From Azonexus sp. (lineage in GTDB: Bacteria > Pseudomonadota > Gammaproteobacteria > Burkholderiales > Rhodocyclaceae), in contig NZ_JAVBXX010000011.1 in assembly GCF_030824335.1 (NCBI RefSeq), forward strand, positions 186,001-250,000: 64,000 nt of DNA, given 5' to 3'. Of the stretch, positions 9,320 to 20,429 are shown one piece after another (position 1 is the stretch's first letter; each line of letters opens with the position of its first letter). Made by a program: the position numbers and the translations under genes. The notes under the pieces were generated by a model. It did no database searches and had not been told where the DNA came from. It saw nothing but the letters and a program-made list of their open reading frames with translations.

Positions 9320-10663
9320 GTGATCCGCAAATTCATCTCCCGCGTTTTCAGCGGCAAAAAGTCCAGGGCCGGCAGCAATCAGCCGGCCATCATTCCCGTT
9401 TCCAGCCATGGCATTACCCGCGACCGCATCAGTAGCGGCAGCCGACGCGCCTGCGAAACGCTGCAGGAAAAGGGACACAAGGCTTTCGTGGTGGGCGGAG
9501 CGGTCCGCGACTTGCTGATCGGCGCCGACCCCAAGGATTTCGACATCGCGACCGATGCCACGCCGGAGGAAGTGCGCCGCGCTTTCCGCCGTTCGCGCAT
9601 CATCGGCCGCCGCTTCCAGATCGTGCATGTGATGATGGGCAGTGAAACCCTGGAGGTCACCACCTTCCGCGGCACACTGGATGAAAAGACGAAGACTGAC
9701 GAACACGGCCGCGTCCTGCATGACAACGTTTTCGGCTCGCAGGCAGAAGATGCCGCCCGCCGCGATTTCACCGCCAACGCACTGTATTACGACCCGACGT
9801 CGGAAACCGTGCTCGACTATCATCACGGCGTTGGCGATCTGAAAGCCAAAACCCTGCGCATGATCGGCGAGCCGCGCGCCCGCTATCGCGAAGACCCGGT
9901 GCGCATGCTGCGCGCCGTCCGTCTGGCCGCCAAATTGGGACTCTCCATCGATCCGGAAGCCAAGAAGCCGATCCGCGAAATGGCCGGCCTGCTGGAAAAC
10001 GTCCCGGCGGCTCGCCTGTTCGATGAAATGCTCAAGTTGTTGACCTCCGGGCACTCGGTCAAATGCATCACGCAACTGCGTGATGAAGGGCTGCATCATG
10101 GCCTGCTGCCGATGCTCGACGTCATCCTCGAACAACCGATGGGCGAAAAATTCGTCATGGCCGCGCTGGCCAATACCGACGACCGCGTTCGTCGCGGCAA
10201 GGGCACTTCGCCCGGCTTCCTGTTCGCCACCCTGCTCTGGCACGAAGTGCTGGCGCACTGGGACAAGATGAAGGCCAAGGGCGAAGCGAAGATTCCAGCG
10301 CTGTTCCAGGCGATGGACACGGTACTCGACGTGCAGGGAGAAAAGCTCGCGATCACCCGCCGCATCGCCGGCGACATCAAGGACATCTGGGCCCTGCAAC
10401 CACGCTTCGAACAGCGCGCCGGCAAACGCCCCTATGCCTTGCTGGAGCAGCCGCGCTTCCGCGCCGGCTACGACTTCCTGCTGTTGCGCGCCGAAGCCGG
10501 CGAAATCGATGCCGAAGTGGCTGAGTGGTGGACGCATTTTCAGCAGGCAGAAGGCGACAAGCGCGCCGAAATGCTGATCCCGGAAGCCGCTGGCGACAAG
10601 AAAAAACGCCGGCGCCGGAAAAAACCGGCCAATGGCGGCGTCGACCGCAACATCAGCGAATAA
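9320..10663 (+). CDS. pcnB: Poly(A) polymerase I
   Basis: PcnB adds poly(A) tails to RNA 3' ends and so promotes decay. The 447-residue protein has the class II nucleotidyltransferase signature VVGGAVRDLLIG followed by DFDIAT, where the aspartates bind metal. The RNA-binding head region contains RRDFTANALYYDP, and the C-terminal tail is strongly basic (KKKRRRRKKP). The GTG at 9320 (after AGGAA) is chosen because the upstream part of the frame reads over a stretch unlike PcnB. The stop shares one base with the folK start. Confidence 0.9.
   Translation: MIRKFISRVFSGKKSRAGSNQPAIIPVSSHGITRDRISSGSRRACETLQEKGHKAFVVGGAVRDLLIGADPKDFDIATDATPEEVRRAFRRSRIIGRRFQIVHVMMGSETLEVTTFRGTLDEKTKTDEHGRVLHDNVFGSQAEDAARRDFTANALYYDPTSETVLDYHHGVGDLKAKTLRMIGEPRARYREDPVRMLRAVRLAAKLGLSIDPEAKKPIREMAGLLENVPAARLFDEMLKLLTSGHSVKCITQLRDEGLHHGLLPMLDVILEQPMGEKFVMAALANTDDRVRRGKGTSPGFLFATLLWHEVLAHWDKMKAKGEAKIPALFQAMDTVLDVQGEKLAITRRIAGDIKDIWALQPRFEQRAGKRPYALLEQPRFRAGYDFLLLRAEAGEIDAEVAEWWTHFQQAEGDKRAEMLIPEAAGDKKKRRRRKKPANGGVDRNISE
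10640..10649 (-). repeat. YTGCGGTCRAC motif copy at the pcnB 3' end
   Basis: Plus strand reads GTCGACCGCAA; encodes VDRN, 12 bases before the stop codon. Confidence 0.7.
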
Positions 10664-11139
10664 TGAGTCGGGCTTACATTGCTCTGGGCGCCAATCTGGG
10701 TGACCCGGCAGCTACCGTCAACGCCGCCTTTGCGGCATTGTCCGGCCTGCCACAAACGCGCCTCCTCGCCACGTCGGCGCTGTATCGCACCGCCCCGATC
10801 GGCATCGCCGAACAACCGGAATTCGTCAACGCCGCGGCCAGCGTCGAAACGACACTGACGCCGGAAGCCCTGCTCGATGCGCTGCTCGCCATCGAACAAC
10901 AATTCGGCCGGGTGCGCGCGGAAAAAAACGGACCGCGCACGCTCGATCTGGACATCCTGCTCTACGACGAACAGATCATCGCCACGCCGCGCCTGACCCT
11001 GCCGCACCCGCGGCTGCACCTGCGCGCCTTCGTCCTTTACCCATTGGCCGATCTGGCGCCGAAGCTGTGCATTCCCGGTCGCGGCCAGCTCGCCGCCTGG
11101 CTGCCCGCCGTCGCCAATCAGGGAATCCAGCGCCTGTAA
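10663..11139 (+). CDS. folK: HPPK (dihydropterin pyrophosphokinase)
   Basis: This enzyme makes 6-hydroxymethyl-7,8-dihydropterin pyrophosphate in folate synthesis. The 158-residue product starts MSRAYIALGANLGD, has the loop AEKNGPRTLDLDILLY that carries the metal-binding aspartates, and ends in the usual LPHPRLHLRAFVLYPLADL region. The ATG at 10663 overlaps the pcnB stop. The frame extends upstream to 10525, but only this start gives a normal HPPK N-terminus. Confidence 0.95.
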   Translation: MSRAYIALGANLGDPAATVNAAFAALSGLPQTRLLATSALYRTAPIGIAEQPEFVNAAASVETTLTPEALLDALLAIEQQFGRVRAEKNGPRTLDLDILLYDEQIIATPRLTLPHPRLHLRAFVLYPLADLAPKLCIPGRGQLAAWLPAVANQGIQRL

Positions 11140-11147
11140 TTAAAGGC

Positions 11148-11178
11148 TTGACTCCACTCGGGCGCCTCTGTGTATCCT
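11148..11178 (+). promoter_or_regulatory. Weak sigma-70 promoter candidate before panB
   Basis: TTGACT at 11148 and TATCCT at 11173 with a long 19-base spacer lie about 29 bases before the panB start. The spacer makes this only a candidate. Confidence 0.3.
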
Positions 11179-11206
11179 AGGCGTTCCATTCACTCTGCCA
11201 TTACCC

Positions 11207-12861
<1,655 letters not shown>

Positions 12862-12890
12862 CGCAGGAAAACCCGGCATAATTACAGCGG

Positions 12891-12918
12891 TTGACAGGCT
12901 GTCCATTGCCGTTACAAT
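12891..12918 (+). promoter_or_regulatory. Sigma-70 promoter for panD
   Basis: A consensus TTGACA (12891-12896) and TACAAT (12913-12918) are separated by 16 bases, 34 bases before the panD ATG. It would let panD be transcribed apart from panBC. Confidence 0.8.
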
Positions 12919-12951
12919 GCGCTTCCCCTAACTTTCTGGATGAGTGAAACC

Positions 12952-13335
12952 ATGCAGAGAACCATGTTGAAATCCAAGCTGCATCGCGTGACCACAACGC
13001 ACGCCGACCTGCACTACGAAGGTTCATGCGCCATTGATGAAGATCTGCTGGAAGCAGCCAACATCAAGGAATACGAACAGATCGATATCTGGAACGTCAA
13101 CAACGGCGAGCGTTTCACCACCTATGCAATCCGTGCTGAACGCGGATCGGGCGTAATTTCGGTGAATGGCTCGGCAGCCCGTCGTGCCGCACCCGGTGAC
13201 ATCCTGATCATTGCAACCTTCGCCGTCTATAACGAAGTCGAACTGGCCCGTCACGAACCGGACCTGATCTATGTCGACACGCAGAATCGCATCGTGCGTC
13301 GCGGCCATCAGATTCCGGTCCAAGCCGCAGCCTGA
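12952..13335 (+). CDS. panD: Aspartate 1-decarboxylase proenzyme
   Basis: Makes beta-alanine from aspartate for pantothenate. The 127-residue proenzyme starts [13 protein letters not shown] and contains YEGSCAID, where self-cleavage between Gly24 and Ser25 forms the pyruvoyl cofactor. The start at 12952 gives the normal PanD N-terminus; an in-frame ATG at 12940 would add four residues. The gene has its own strong promoter and terminator. Confidence 0.96.
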   Translation: MQRTMLKSKLHRVTTTHADLHYEGSCAIDEDLLEAANIKEYEQIDIWNVNNGERFTTYAIRAERGSGVISVNGSAARRAAPGDILIIATFAVYNEVELARHEPDLIYVDTQNRIVRRGHQIPVQAAA

Positions 13336-13356
13336 TCGATCCCCGGCTTCACGCTC

Positions 13357-13385
13357 AAACCCGCCGGTTGGCGGGTTTTCTTTTT
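13357..13385 (+). terminator. Intrinsic terminator after panD
   Basis: CCCGCC and GGCGGG form a stem with a GGTT loop, followed by TTTTCTTTTT. Confidence 0.85.
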
Positions 13386-13429
13386 CTGTACAATCTCCGT
13401 CACATAAAATAAAAGCAACGGAGACAAAA

Positions 13430-13942
13430 ATGGGCATCATCTTTGCCAAGACCCCAAAGGGACAGGATGAAATCGGCACCAGGTCCGGCAACCTGACACC
13501 ACGTCAGCGACGCGTCTTGATCATGATCGATGCGAAACGCACGGTCGATGAACTGCGTGAAATGCTGCAATCCGACGATCTGCAGCACACGCTGGGCCTG
13601 CTGGAAGAAGAAGGCTTCATTGAAGTCACCGGAATCAAGGATGCAAGCGGCGCACCGTTACCGGTACCCAGCGAACCCTTGCCATCGATTACCGCTTTCC
13701 GCCCAGCCCCCAATCCCCCAGACATCCAGGAAATGCTGCAGGCGCGCAATTTCATCGAAAACACCCTGCGCACCTTTTGCGGGCCTTATGCCCATTTGAA
13801 CATCCTCGAAGCGGCGCATGCGGCAAAAAACCACGAGGAACTGCGCCTGCAGTTCGACCCGTGGTTTCACGCCATTGTACAAACCCGGGAAGGACGACGG
13901 CGGGCCGAAGAACTGCGCGGGATGCTGCTACGCGTGATCTAG
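13430..13942 (+). CDS. Conserved-looking protein of unknown function
   Basis: A 170-residue soluble protein with a good ribosome binding site (ACGGAGAC) four bases before its ATG. The first 80 residues look like a small winged helix: LTPRQRRVLIMIDAKRTV, then LLEEEGFIEV. A proline-rich linker (about residues 80-100) leads to a helical C-terminal domain. No family is recognised. Its stop overlaps the stop of the convergent NYN gene in the four bases CTAG at 13939-13942. Confidence 0.75.
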   Translation: MGIIFAKTPKGQDEIGTRSGNLTPRQRRVLIMIDAKRTVDELREMLQSDDLQHTLGLLEEEGFIEVTGIKDASGAPLPVPSEPLPSITAFRPAPNPPDIQEMLQARNFIENTLRTFCGPYAHLNILEAAHAAKNHEELRLQFDPWFHAIVQTREGRRRAEELRGMLLRVI

Positions 13943-15246
13943 CCGCCGGATTCCTCAATTTTTTTGGGTTTCCGACTGCGTACAACCCGCTTGACCGGCG
14001 GCTTTTCCGTCGCCGGCAGTTCGGCTGCGACATCGACAACTGACGGTGCACTGGCCATTTCCACGCCATCGCTGGCTTCAGGCTTCTTGCGCGAGCGCCT
14101 GACACCGCCACGCCGCGTCTTTTCCTTGACCTCAACAGGCTCAGTGCCGACGGTGACTGGTGATACAACGGCAAGCGCCACTTCCGGCTCAGACACGACA
14201 ATAGTCAAAGCGTCAGGCATAACGGGCGCGCTGCCGTTTCCGGCCTCAACCAGCCCTTTATCGCCGCTATCCCTGGAGTCCTTGCGACTGCGTCGGCCAC
14301 CTCGACGACGGCCGCCCGTTTTTCCCTCCTCGGGAACGACTGACGATTCGCCAGGCATTTTCTCCGTTTCCGGCAGGTCGACCGCAGCAGTCTGCTCTGC
14401 TGCTTGAACATCCCCCTCTGCCGCACGATTGCCAGCGCGTGTTACATAGGTACCTGATTTGTCATCGCGCCCGACGACAAGAATGCCTTGGCTCGCTGCT
14501 TCCTCAAGCAAATTGCCGAATGTGCGGAATCCAAAGTAACTCTCGCTGAAACCCGGATTGCGCCGTTTGAGCACTTCCTTGAGCACTGAGGCCCAAACAC
14601 GTTCAGCCTCACCCCGATCAGCCATCAAATCAGTAAAGGTTGCCGCAACGAGGTCGAGTGCCTTGCGCTTGCGGGCTTCCATTTTCTCGCTGCGCTTGGC
14701 TTCTTCTTCCGGCGAACGTTTTTCCCTTTCGCGACGCTGCCCGCCCCGACTCGCCTCACGATCACGCACCAGATCATCGTAATAAATGAACTCGTCGCAG
14801 TTGGTCACCAGCAGGTCGGAGCACGACTGCTTGACGCCAACGCCAATAACTTTCTTGGCGTTTTCGCGCAGTTTGGAAACCAGCGGCGAAAAATCGGAAT
14901 CACCGGAAATAATCACGAAGGTATCCACATGTGCCTTGGTGTAGCAGAGATCGAGCGCGTCAACGACCATGCGGATATCGGCAGAATTCTTGCCCGACTG
15001 GCGAACATGCGGAATTTCGATCAACTCGAAATTGGCTTCGTGCATCCCGGCCTTGAACGACTTGTAACGATCCCAGTCGCAGTAAGCCTTCTTGACCACG
15101 ATGCTGCCCTTGGCGAGCAAACGCTCAAGCACGGGACGAATATCGAATTTGTCGTATTGCACATCGCGCACACCCAAAGCGATATTTTCGAAATCGCAAA
15201 AAAGCGCCATGCTGGCGGTGTCAGAGGCAGCAGCCATCAGCTTCAT
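13939..15246 (-). CDS. NYN-domain nuclease-like protein with LOTUS domain
   Basis: The 435-residue protein starts with a NYN (PIN-like) domain: ALFCDFENIALG, DIRMVVDALDLCY and VIISGDSDFSPLV supply the acidic residues expected for a metal-dependent RNase. After a charged linker (about residues 165-200), residues 200-275 resemble an OST-HTH/LOTUS fold (FSESYFGFRTFGNLLEEA). The last 160 residues are low-complexity and end in Arg/Lys-rich patches (RRRGGRRSRK), likely nucleic-acid binding. RNA processing is inferred from the family. Several in-frame ATGs (15246, 15237, 15210) make the exact start uncertain. Confidence 0.8.
   Translation of the reverse strand: MKLMAAASDTASMALFCDFENIALGVRDVQYDKFDIRPVLERLLAKGSIVVKKAYCDWDRYKSFKAGMHEANFELIEIPHVRQSGKNSADIRMVVDALDLCYTKAHVDTFVIISGDSDFSPLVSKLRENAKKVIGVGVKQSCSDLLVTNCDEFIYYDDLVRDREASRGGQRREREKRSPEEEAKRSEKMEARKRKALDLVAATFTDLMADRGEAERVWASVLKEVLKRRNPGFSESYFGFRTFGNLLEEAASQGILVVGRDDKSGTYVTRAGNRAAEGDVQAAEQTAAVDLPETEKMPGESSVVPEEGKTGGRRRGGRRSRKDSRDSGDKGLVEAGNGSAPVMPDALTIVVSEPEVALAVVSPVTVGTEPVEVKEKTRRGGVRRSRKKPEASDGVEMASAPSVVDVAAELPATEKPPVKRVVRSRKPKKIEESGG
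14377..14386 (-). repeat. YTGCGGTCRAC motif copy in the NYN gene
   Basis: Plus strand reads GTCGACCGCAG; the minus-strand gene reads TAAVDL. Confidence 0.7.
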
Positions 15247-15309
15247 CCATGAGTAAGGAAGGCGCAGTATACCGCCTCCCTGACCGACAGGAATTTAGTC
15301 CTCACACCA

Positions 15310-15319
15310 GTTGACCGCA
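15310..15319 (-). repeat. YTGCGGTCRAC motif copy, intergenic
   Basis: Plus strand reads GTTGACCGCAAG, between the NYN and chemoreceptor genes, so coding constraint does not explain it. Confidence 0.75.
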
Positions 15320-15331
15320 AGATTCACCAGA

Positions 15332-17128
15332 TCAGCCCTCAAGCAGCACGCTGCTCTCGCAACCAACCCGCACCGCCCCCCAATGCCGCCCGTTCACGAT
15401 GATCGGCATATTGATTTCCGACAGGATTTCCCCGGTATCCCGGGCATAGGTCTGCACCAGCATGGGTTGAGTGTTTTTTGCGCCGCGCTGCCCGGTCACA
15501 TCGTCCCAGATACGCCGGGTACGATTGCCGACCAGATCATTCTGATAATTTCCGGTCAGCGGCCGGGAGAATTTCTGGTTATGGATCGCCCCATAAGCCT
15601 TCGTATCAACGATCAAGGCATAGACACCACCGCGCAGGCTGGACAAAGCATTCTCCAGCAGCGGCTGCATTTGCTGCTCGAAAACACGGCAATAGCCGAC
15701 TTCGTACTTCTGCGGATTGGTATTGGGCATGGGCCGATAATTCTGATCCCAGACATCGACATGATTGCCGGAAAGCTCCAGCAGTTTCGCCTGCACTGCA
15801 TCGCGGAACAAACGTGCCTTGTCGACATTGAAATCGAAGGCACCACGCCCGATCTTGAAGCGAGAGACCAGCTCCTGCACACTTTCTGTCGCCTGACTGA
15901 GCATCAAGGTCGTCTGCTCGGAGGCATGCATGCTGCCCACCACCTCGTTGGACAACTCATGCACCTGGCGCACCGAGTCATGGACTTGTGCATTGGTCGC
16001 GGTCAACTGCTCCATCGCCGTCGCGATCTGGCTCAACTGATCGCCCGTCCGGTCGAAATTGCCGACCATGCGCTGGAATTCATCCGAGGAACGCTCAACC
16101 ACCTCGCGGGTTTGGCGAATATCAGTATTGATGACCTCGTTTTCACGCTGCGTTTCGCGCACCAGATCGATCATGCCGGCAATATTCTGGTTGATTTCCT
16201 GGGTTGCCACATTGACTCGCTCCGCCAGCTTGCGCACTTCATCGGCGACCACGGCAAAGCCCCGCCCCGCCTCTCCGGCGCGAGCCGCTTCAATGGCCGC
16301 ATTAAGTGCCAGCAGGTTGGTTTGATCGGCAATATCCTTGATCAAGCCGGCAATCGTCCGGATGCTGTCCGAACGTTCGGCCAAATGGCTGACTGTCGCA
16401 TTGAACTCGGTCAACTTATCGCTAACCGTCTGCACCTTGCTGACAATTTGCTGCATTTCATCGAGCGACGTCCGGGCCGTTACCAGATTGCTATCGGTGG
16501 AATGCGAAATCAACTCGGCCGAACTGGAGACTTCCTGAATCGCCCGCACCGCCTCGGAACTGGCACCGAATACCGAGCTGGCAATTTCGCCTTGCTGTTC
16601 GGCGCGCACGGCGGTTGACGCGACAGTCTTCTTGACGACCACCGCTTCACGCGCAATGTTGACGCTCATCTTGCGCACCTCACTGATGATTTCCCGCATC
16701 TTGTCGGCAAAGCCGTTGTAGGCCTCAGCCAAAGTGCGCAATTCATCGTGGGTAATGGTGGGCAAATTGCGTGAGAAATCCCCCTCGCCGCGCCCAATTT
16801 CATCGAAGATCGTTGCGATCATGCGAACAGGCCGAAGAATGAGATGGCGCAGGTAAAGAATCTGCAGGACGTTCCAGATCAGCGCGACGACTGTCAGGAT
16901 GATCATCAGCAGCAGGCCGTAATCCAGGCTTTGCGCGATACGCGCCAACACCTCGCTGGTCGCGCCAGCCTTGGCCAACTCGTCGGCCACGACTGCTTTC
17001 TGGTGCAAGTAGACCGCGAGGTAGCCCAGATCGACAAAAAAGAGGAGCAAAAAACTCATCAATTTCTTGGTCAACGAATTCCAGAATGTTCGCTCTACCC
17101 AGTCGTAAGCCTCTTTGACAAATTCCAT
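15332..17128 (-). CDS. Methyl-accepting chemotaxis protein with C-terminal sensor
   Basis: The 598-residue receptor has two membrane helices (about residues 22-42 and 68-92) with only a short periplasmic loop. A HAMP-like segment and a cytoplasmic signalling domain with the hairpin [16 protein letters not shown] follow. Some 160 further residues after the signalling domain include [16 protein letters not shown] and [17 protein letters not shown], reminiscent of a Cache/PAS-type sensor, so input may come from the cytoplasm. The ATG at 17128 is preferred to a TTG at 17140. Divergent from aceA. Confidence 0.85.
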   Translation of the reverse strand: MEFVKEAYDWVERTFWNSLTKKLMSFLLLFFVDLGYLAVYLHQKAVVADELAKAGATSEVLARIAQSLDYGLLLMIILTVVALIWNVLQILYLRHLILRPVRMIATIFDEIGRGEGDFSRNLPTITHDELRTLAEAYNGFADKMREIISEVRKMSVNIAREAVVVKKTVASTAVRAEQQGEIASSVFGASSEAVRAIQEVSSSAELISHSTDSNLVTARTSLDEMQQIVSKVQTVSDKLTEFNATVSHLAERSDSIRTIAGLIKDIADQTNLLALNAAIEAARAGEAGRGFAVVADEVRKLAERVNVATQEINQNIAGMIDLVRETQRENEVINTDIRQTREVVERSSDEFQRMVGNFDRTGDQLSQIATAMEQLTATNAQVHDSVRQVHELSNEVVGSMHASEQTTLMLSQATESVQELVSRFKIGRGAFDFNVDKARLFRDAVQAKLLELSGNHVDVWDQNYRPMPNTNPQKYEVGYCRVFEQQMQPLLENALSSLRGGVYALIVDTKAYGAIHNQKFSRPLTGNYQNDLVGNRTRRIWDDVTGQRGAKNTQPMLVQTYARDTGEILSEINMPIIVNGRHWGAVRVGCESSVLLEG

Positions 17129-17311
17129 ATGAATCACCAAAATTTTATAAATTTGACGAATTCAACACCTCTTGTTGGGCAAGGTCAAGGAAAAGTGGCA
17201 AATACACGAATCAAAAAATGTTGCAGTGCATTTCACCGACGCGAACGTGCTTTCGCATCGTGAAACAATTAAGCTAACACACTGTTTAATTTAATTAATT
17301 TTTTGTCTTAT

Positions 17312-17325
17312 GTCTTATATAAGAC
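17312..17325. promoter_or_regulatory. Palindromic operator candidate before aceA
   Basis: GTCTTATATAAGAC is a perfect 14-bp palindrome in an AT-rich stretch, ending two bases before the aceA -35 element. A half-copy (GTCTTAT) lies directly upstream. Its position suits a repressor or an activator of isocitrate lyase; the protein is not identified. Confidence 0.5.
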
Positions 17326-17327
17326 TA

Positions 17328-17356
17328 TTGCTGCTTTGCAAGATTTTCTCTATACT
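17328..17356 (+). promoter_or_regulatory. Sigma-70 promoter for aceA
   Basis: TTGCTG and TATACT are separated by 17 bases and lie about 72 bases before the aceA ATG, leaving a leader of roughly 65 bases. Confidence 0.6.
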
Positions 17357-17427
17357 TTGCCGCACTGCCTGAAGCAAACTGTTTCGGAGCAAAACTTGAT
17401 CTGCCACCCAACTCTTGAGGAATACAC

Positions 17428-18726
17428 ATGAGCACTCGCGAACAGCAAATTGCCGCCCTGGAAAAAGACTGGGCCGAAAACCCCCGCTGGAAAGGTATCA
17501 AGCGCGGCTACTCCGCTGCTGACGTCGTCCGCCTGCGCGGCTCTTTCCAGGTTGAACACACCCTGGCCCGTCGCGGTGCCGAGAAGCTGTGGGATCTGGT
17601 CAACAACACCCCCTACGTCAACTGCCTGGGCGCCCTGACCGGCGGTCAAGCTGTTCAGCAGGCCAAGGCTGGCATCAAGGCCATCTACCTGTCCGGCTGG
17701 CAAGTTGCTGCCGACAACAACGAATACGCCGCCATGTACCCGGACCAGTCGCTGTATCCGGTTGACTCCGTGCCAAAGGTTGTCGAGCGCATCAACAATG
17801 CCTTCAACCGCGCCGACGAAATCCAGTGGTCGAAGAACATCAACGCTGGCGATGCCGGCCATGTTGAATACCACCTGCCGATCGTTGCTGACGCTGAAGC
17901 CGGTTTCGGCGGCGTGCTCAACGCCTACGAACTGATGAAGGCCATGATCCGCGCTGGCGCTGCCGGCGTGCATTGGGAAGACCAGCTGGCCTCCGTCAAG
18001 AAGTGCGGCCACATGGGCGGCAAGGTGCTCGTTCCGACCACCGAAGCTATCCAGAAGCTGATCGCTGCCCGTATGGCTGCCGACGTTTATGGCGTACCGA
18101 CCCTGGTTATCGCCCGTACCGATGCTGAAGCCGCTGACCTGCTGACCTCCGACTACGACGAGAACGACAAGCCGTTCCTGACTGGCGAGCGCACTGCCGA
18201 AGGCTTCTACAAGACCAAGAAGGGTCTGGACCAGGCCATCTCCCGCGCCATCGCTTACGCTGACTACGCCGACCTGGTGTGGTGCGAAACCGGCACGCCG
18301 GATCTGGAATTCGCCCGCAAGTTCGCCGAAGCCGTGCATAAGGTTCATCCGGGCAAGATGCTGGCCTACAACTGTTCGCCTTCCTTCAACTGGAAGAAGA
18401 ACCTCGACGACGCCACCATTGCCAAGTTCCAGAAGGAACTGGGCGCCATGGGCTACAAGTACCAGTTCATCACCCTGGCTGGCATCCACAACATGTGGTA
18501 CCACATGTTCGACCTGGCCCAGGACTACGCCAAGCGCGGCATGTCGGCCTACGTCGAGAAGGTTCAGGAGCCGGAATTCGCTGCCCGCGACCGTGGCTAC
18601 ACCTTCGTGTCGCACCAGCAGGAAGTCGGTACAGGTTACTTCGACGACGTCACCACCGTGATCCAGGGTGGCAAGTCTTCCGTGACCGCCCTGACCGGCT
18701 CGACCGAAGAAGAACAGTTCCACTAA
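17428..18726 (+). CDS. aceA: Isocitrate lyase
   Basis: Splits isocitrate to glyoxylate and succinate, opening the glyoxylate shunt. The 432-residue enzyme has the catalytic signature KKCGH at about residue 191, preceded by HWEDQLASV, and [10 protein letters not shown] near residue 315. GAGGAA precedes the ATG. Its codon use (many GCT and CGT codons) looks like that of a highly expressed gene. The partner aceB lies 3.4 kb downstream on the same strand, and two isocitrate dehydrogenases and aceK are in the same window. Confidence 0.98.
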   Translation: MSTREQQIAALEKDWAENPRWKGIKRGYSAADVVRLRGSFQVEHTLARRGAEKLWDLVNNTPYVNCLGALTGGQAVQQAKAGIKAIYLSGWQVAADNNEYAAMYPDQSLYPVDSVPKVVERINNAFNRADEIQWSKNINAGDAGHVEYHLPIVADAEAGFGGVLNAYELMKAMIRAGAAGVHWEDQLASVKKCGHMGGKVLVPTTEAIQKLIAARMAADVYGVPTLVIARTDAEAADLLTSDYDENDKPFLTGERTAEGFYKTKKGLDQAISRAIAYADYADLVWCETGTPDLEFARKFAEAVHKVHPGKMLAYNCSPSFNWKKNLDDATIAKFQKELGAMGYKYQFITLAGIHNMWYHMFDLAQDYAKRGMSAYVEKVQEPEFAARDRGYTFVSHQQEVGTGYFDDVTTVIQGGKSSVTALTGSTEEEQFH

Positions 18727-18743
18727 GAACTTAGCGTTTTGAA

Positions 18744-18799
18744 TTGCCACCCGACCGGGTGGCAAACGAAGGCCGGCACCCACAAGGTGCCGGCCTTTT
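18744..18799 (+). terminator. Tandem hairpins and terminator after aceA
   Basis: A first stem pairs TTGCCACCC with GGGTGGCAA (18744-18765). A second pairs AAGGCCGGCACC with GGTGCCGGCC and ends in TTTT (18769-18799). The first may protect the mRNA end and the second looks like the terminator. Confidence 0.8.
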
Positions 18800-18849
18800 C
18801 ACATTCATTTGACCTGAAACAAGTGTTAGAAGCACAAGCACTTGATACT

Positions 18850-20106
18850 ATGGCCCACCTTTTAATATCTAGGCCACGCGTGACCCTAATCTGGAAAAAA
18901 ATCTGCGACAACATCCTGGCGCCATCCCAGTTGAATGGCAGCCAGATTGTTGCGATGCTGACACCGGCTGGACGCTCTCCAGAATTAAGACGCCATGCAG
19001 CCTCGGTCATCTTTGCCAGAGTTCAGTTGATCGCCGGCATCTTTGCCGTTCTTGTCCCGCTATGCTCGGTCATTGATCTACTGGTCTTCGACACTCAAAC
19101 CGCACTCCGGCTGGTCGGCATGCGCTTCGCATCGGCTGGCATATTCATCGCCCTGGCCTGGCCACGCGAACTGTCCGTGACCCGTGGCTATGGACAAGCA
19201 CTGGGTGCGCTCCTGATCCTGTTGCTGGTTCCGCCACTGTTTCATGTCATGTCAGCCGACATGCTGAGTCGTGCCGCAAACACCCATGTGCAACAGTTGG
19301 TCGCCCAACTGTATGCCTACCTGCCAACCATCGTACTGGGTGGCCTGGCGATCTTCCCGCTCACCGCACTGGAAACACTGATACTCGCCCTGCCGGTCAT
19401 CGGCATTGGCTTTGGCAACACCCTGCTCGCCGAACCCATGCTGACCCTGGCGCAATACGGCGGCACACTCTGGTTCATGTGCATGATGCTGGGCGTCGCC
19501 ATGTTCTCCGGGATGAGCCAATGCCACTACATGGCTACGCTCGTTTTCAAGGCTATGCACGACCCATTGACCACCGCCTATACACGGCAATCCGGCGAGG
19601 AAGCGATCAACCTGCTCTATCGCCTGAATCACATGGCGGCCAAGCCACTAACCGTGGCCTTCATCGATCTCGATCGCTTCAAGAGCATCAACGACAATTT
19701 TGGGCACGAAGCCGGCGATCAATGCTTGCGAGCACTGGCTGACACGATCAGAGCGGCCTTGCGTCGTAGCGACCTGCTGATTCGCTGGGGTGGCGAGGAA
19801 TTCGTCGCCGTATTGCCGGACACGCCACTCGACAACGTATCCACACTGTTAACAAGGTTGCGTGACAGCGGTCTGGGCGAACGCCCGGATGGCACGCCAC
19901 TGACGGCATCAATCGGGATCGCCAACAGCCTGGAAGAAAATGTCAGCGGCTGGGAAACCCTGATCCAGCGTGCTGACCAGCGCATGTATGCGGCCAAGGA
20001 ACAAGGACGCAACCGGGCGATCTGGCCTGACGGCACTTCACTCAGCCTGGCACGAGATGACGAGCCAACTAGTTCGACGGACGCGACCACATCCAAAGCA
20101 GGATGA
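18850..20106 (+). CDS. Membrane-bound diguanylate cyclase
   Basis: The protein (418 residues from the ATG at 18850) has about five or six membrane helices in residues 55-230 and a C-terminal GGDEF domain. The active-site loop is GGEEF near residue 315. An RRSD inhibitory-site motif sits five residues before it, so product feedback is likely. It should make c-di-GMP. The open frame runs back to 18739 through the aceA terminators, so a start at or after 18850 is more plausible; 18955 is an alternative. The 3' end overlaps the convergent ybaN by 38 bases. Confidence 0.85.
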   Translation: MAHLLISRPRVTLIWKKICDNILAPSQLNGSQIVAMLTPAGRSPELRRHAASVIFARVQLIAGIFAVLVPLCSVIDLLVFDTQTALRLVGMRFASAGIFIALAWPRELSVTRGYGQALGALLILLLVPPLFHVMSADMLSRAANTHVQQLVAQLYAYLPTIVLGGLAIFPLTALETLILALPVIGIGFGNTLLAEPMLTLAQYGGTLWFMCMMLGVAMFSGMSQCHYMATLVFKAMHDPLTTAYTRQSGEEAINLLYRLNHMAAKPLTVAFIDLDRFKSINDNFGHEAGDQCLRALADTIRAALRRSDLLIRWGGEEFVAVLPDTPLDNVSTLLTRLRDSGLGERPDGTPLTASIGIANSLEENVSGWETLIQRADQRMYAAKEQGRNRAIWPDGTSLSLARDDEPTSSTDATTSKAG

Positions 20107-20425
20107 CACTGCCGCTGGCTACCGGCAGATAGCGCCACCAGTCCGGCAGGCTGAACCAGCCGCCAATGGCGCTGACCCCCAGCATCACCGTGGCCAGTTG
20201 CTTGGCAAACAACGGAATGGCGCCATGTTTACGCCAACCGAGAATGGCCGGCCCGGCAACAGGATGAGCCAGCAAGCGGGCCTCCCATTCGGGATGCGAA
20301 CGGGCAAAGAAATAGGCTGCCAGAATCAGGAAAGGCGTCGTCGGTAACAAGGGCAATACGACGCCAAGCACACCGAGCAGTACCGACAATGCGCCAAGTA
20401 CGCGGCAAACCGGTTTTTTGATCAA
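20069..20425 (-). CDS. ybaN: YbaN/DUF454 small membrane protein
   Basis: A 118-residue protein with LGVLGVVLPLLPTTPFLILA followed by FARSHPEWEARLLAHP, the hallmark of the DUF454 (YbaN) family, and about four hydrophobic segments. The function of the family is unknown. It lies 22 bases after the lysR-type gene on the same strand and may share its transcript. Confidence 0.85.
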   Translation of the reverse strand: MIKKPVCRVLGALSVLLGVLGVVLPLLPTTPFLILAAYFFARSHPEWEARLLAHPVAGPAILGWRKHGAIPLFAKQLATVMLGVSAIGGWFSLPDWWRYLPVASGSVILLWMWSRPSN

Positions 20426-20429
20426 TTTT

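Noticed and set aside
15311..16618. 435-codon open frame antisense to the chemoreceptor gene
   Set aside because: A shadow of the receptor gene: its product is His/Ile-rich with no domain, and the receptor frame has clear signalling motifs.
17350..18783. 477-codon open frame antisense to aceA
   Set aside because: aceA is certain on the plus strand, and the antisense product has no recognisable fold and spans the aceA terminator.
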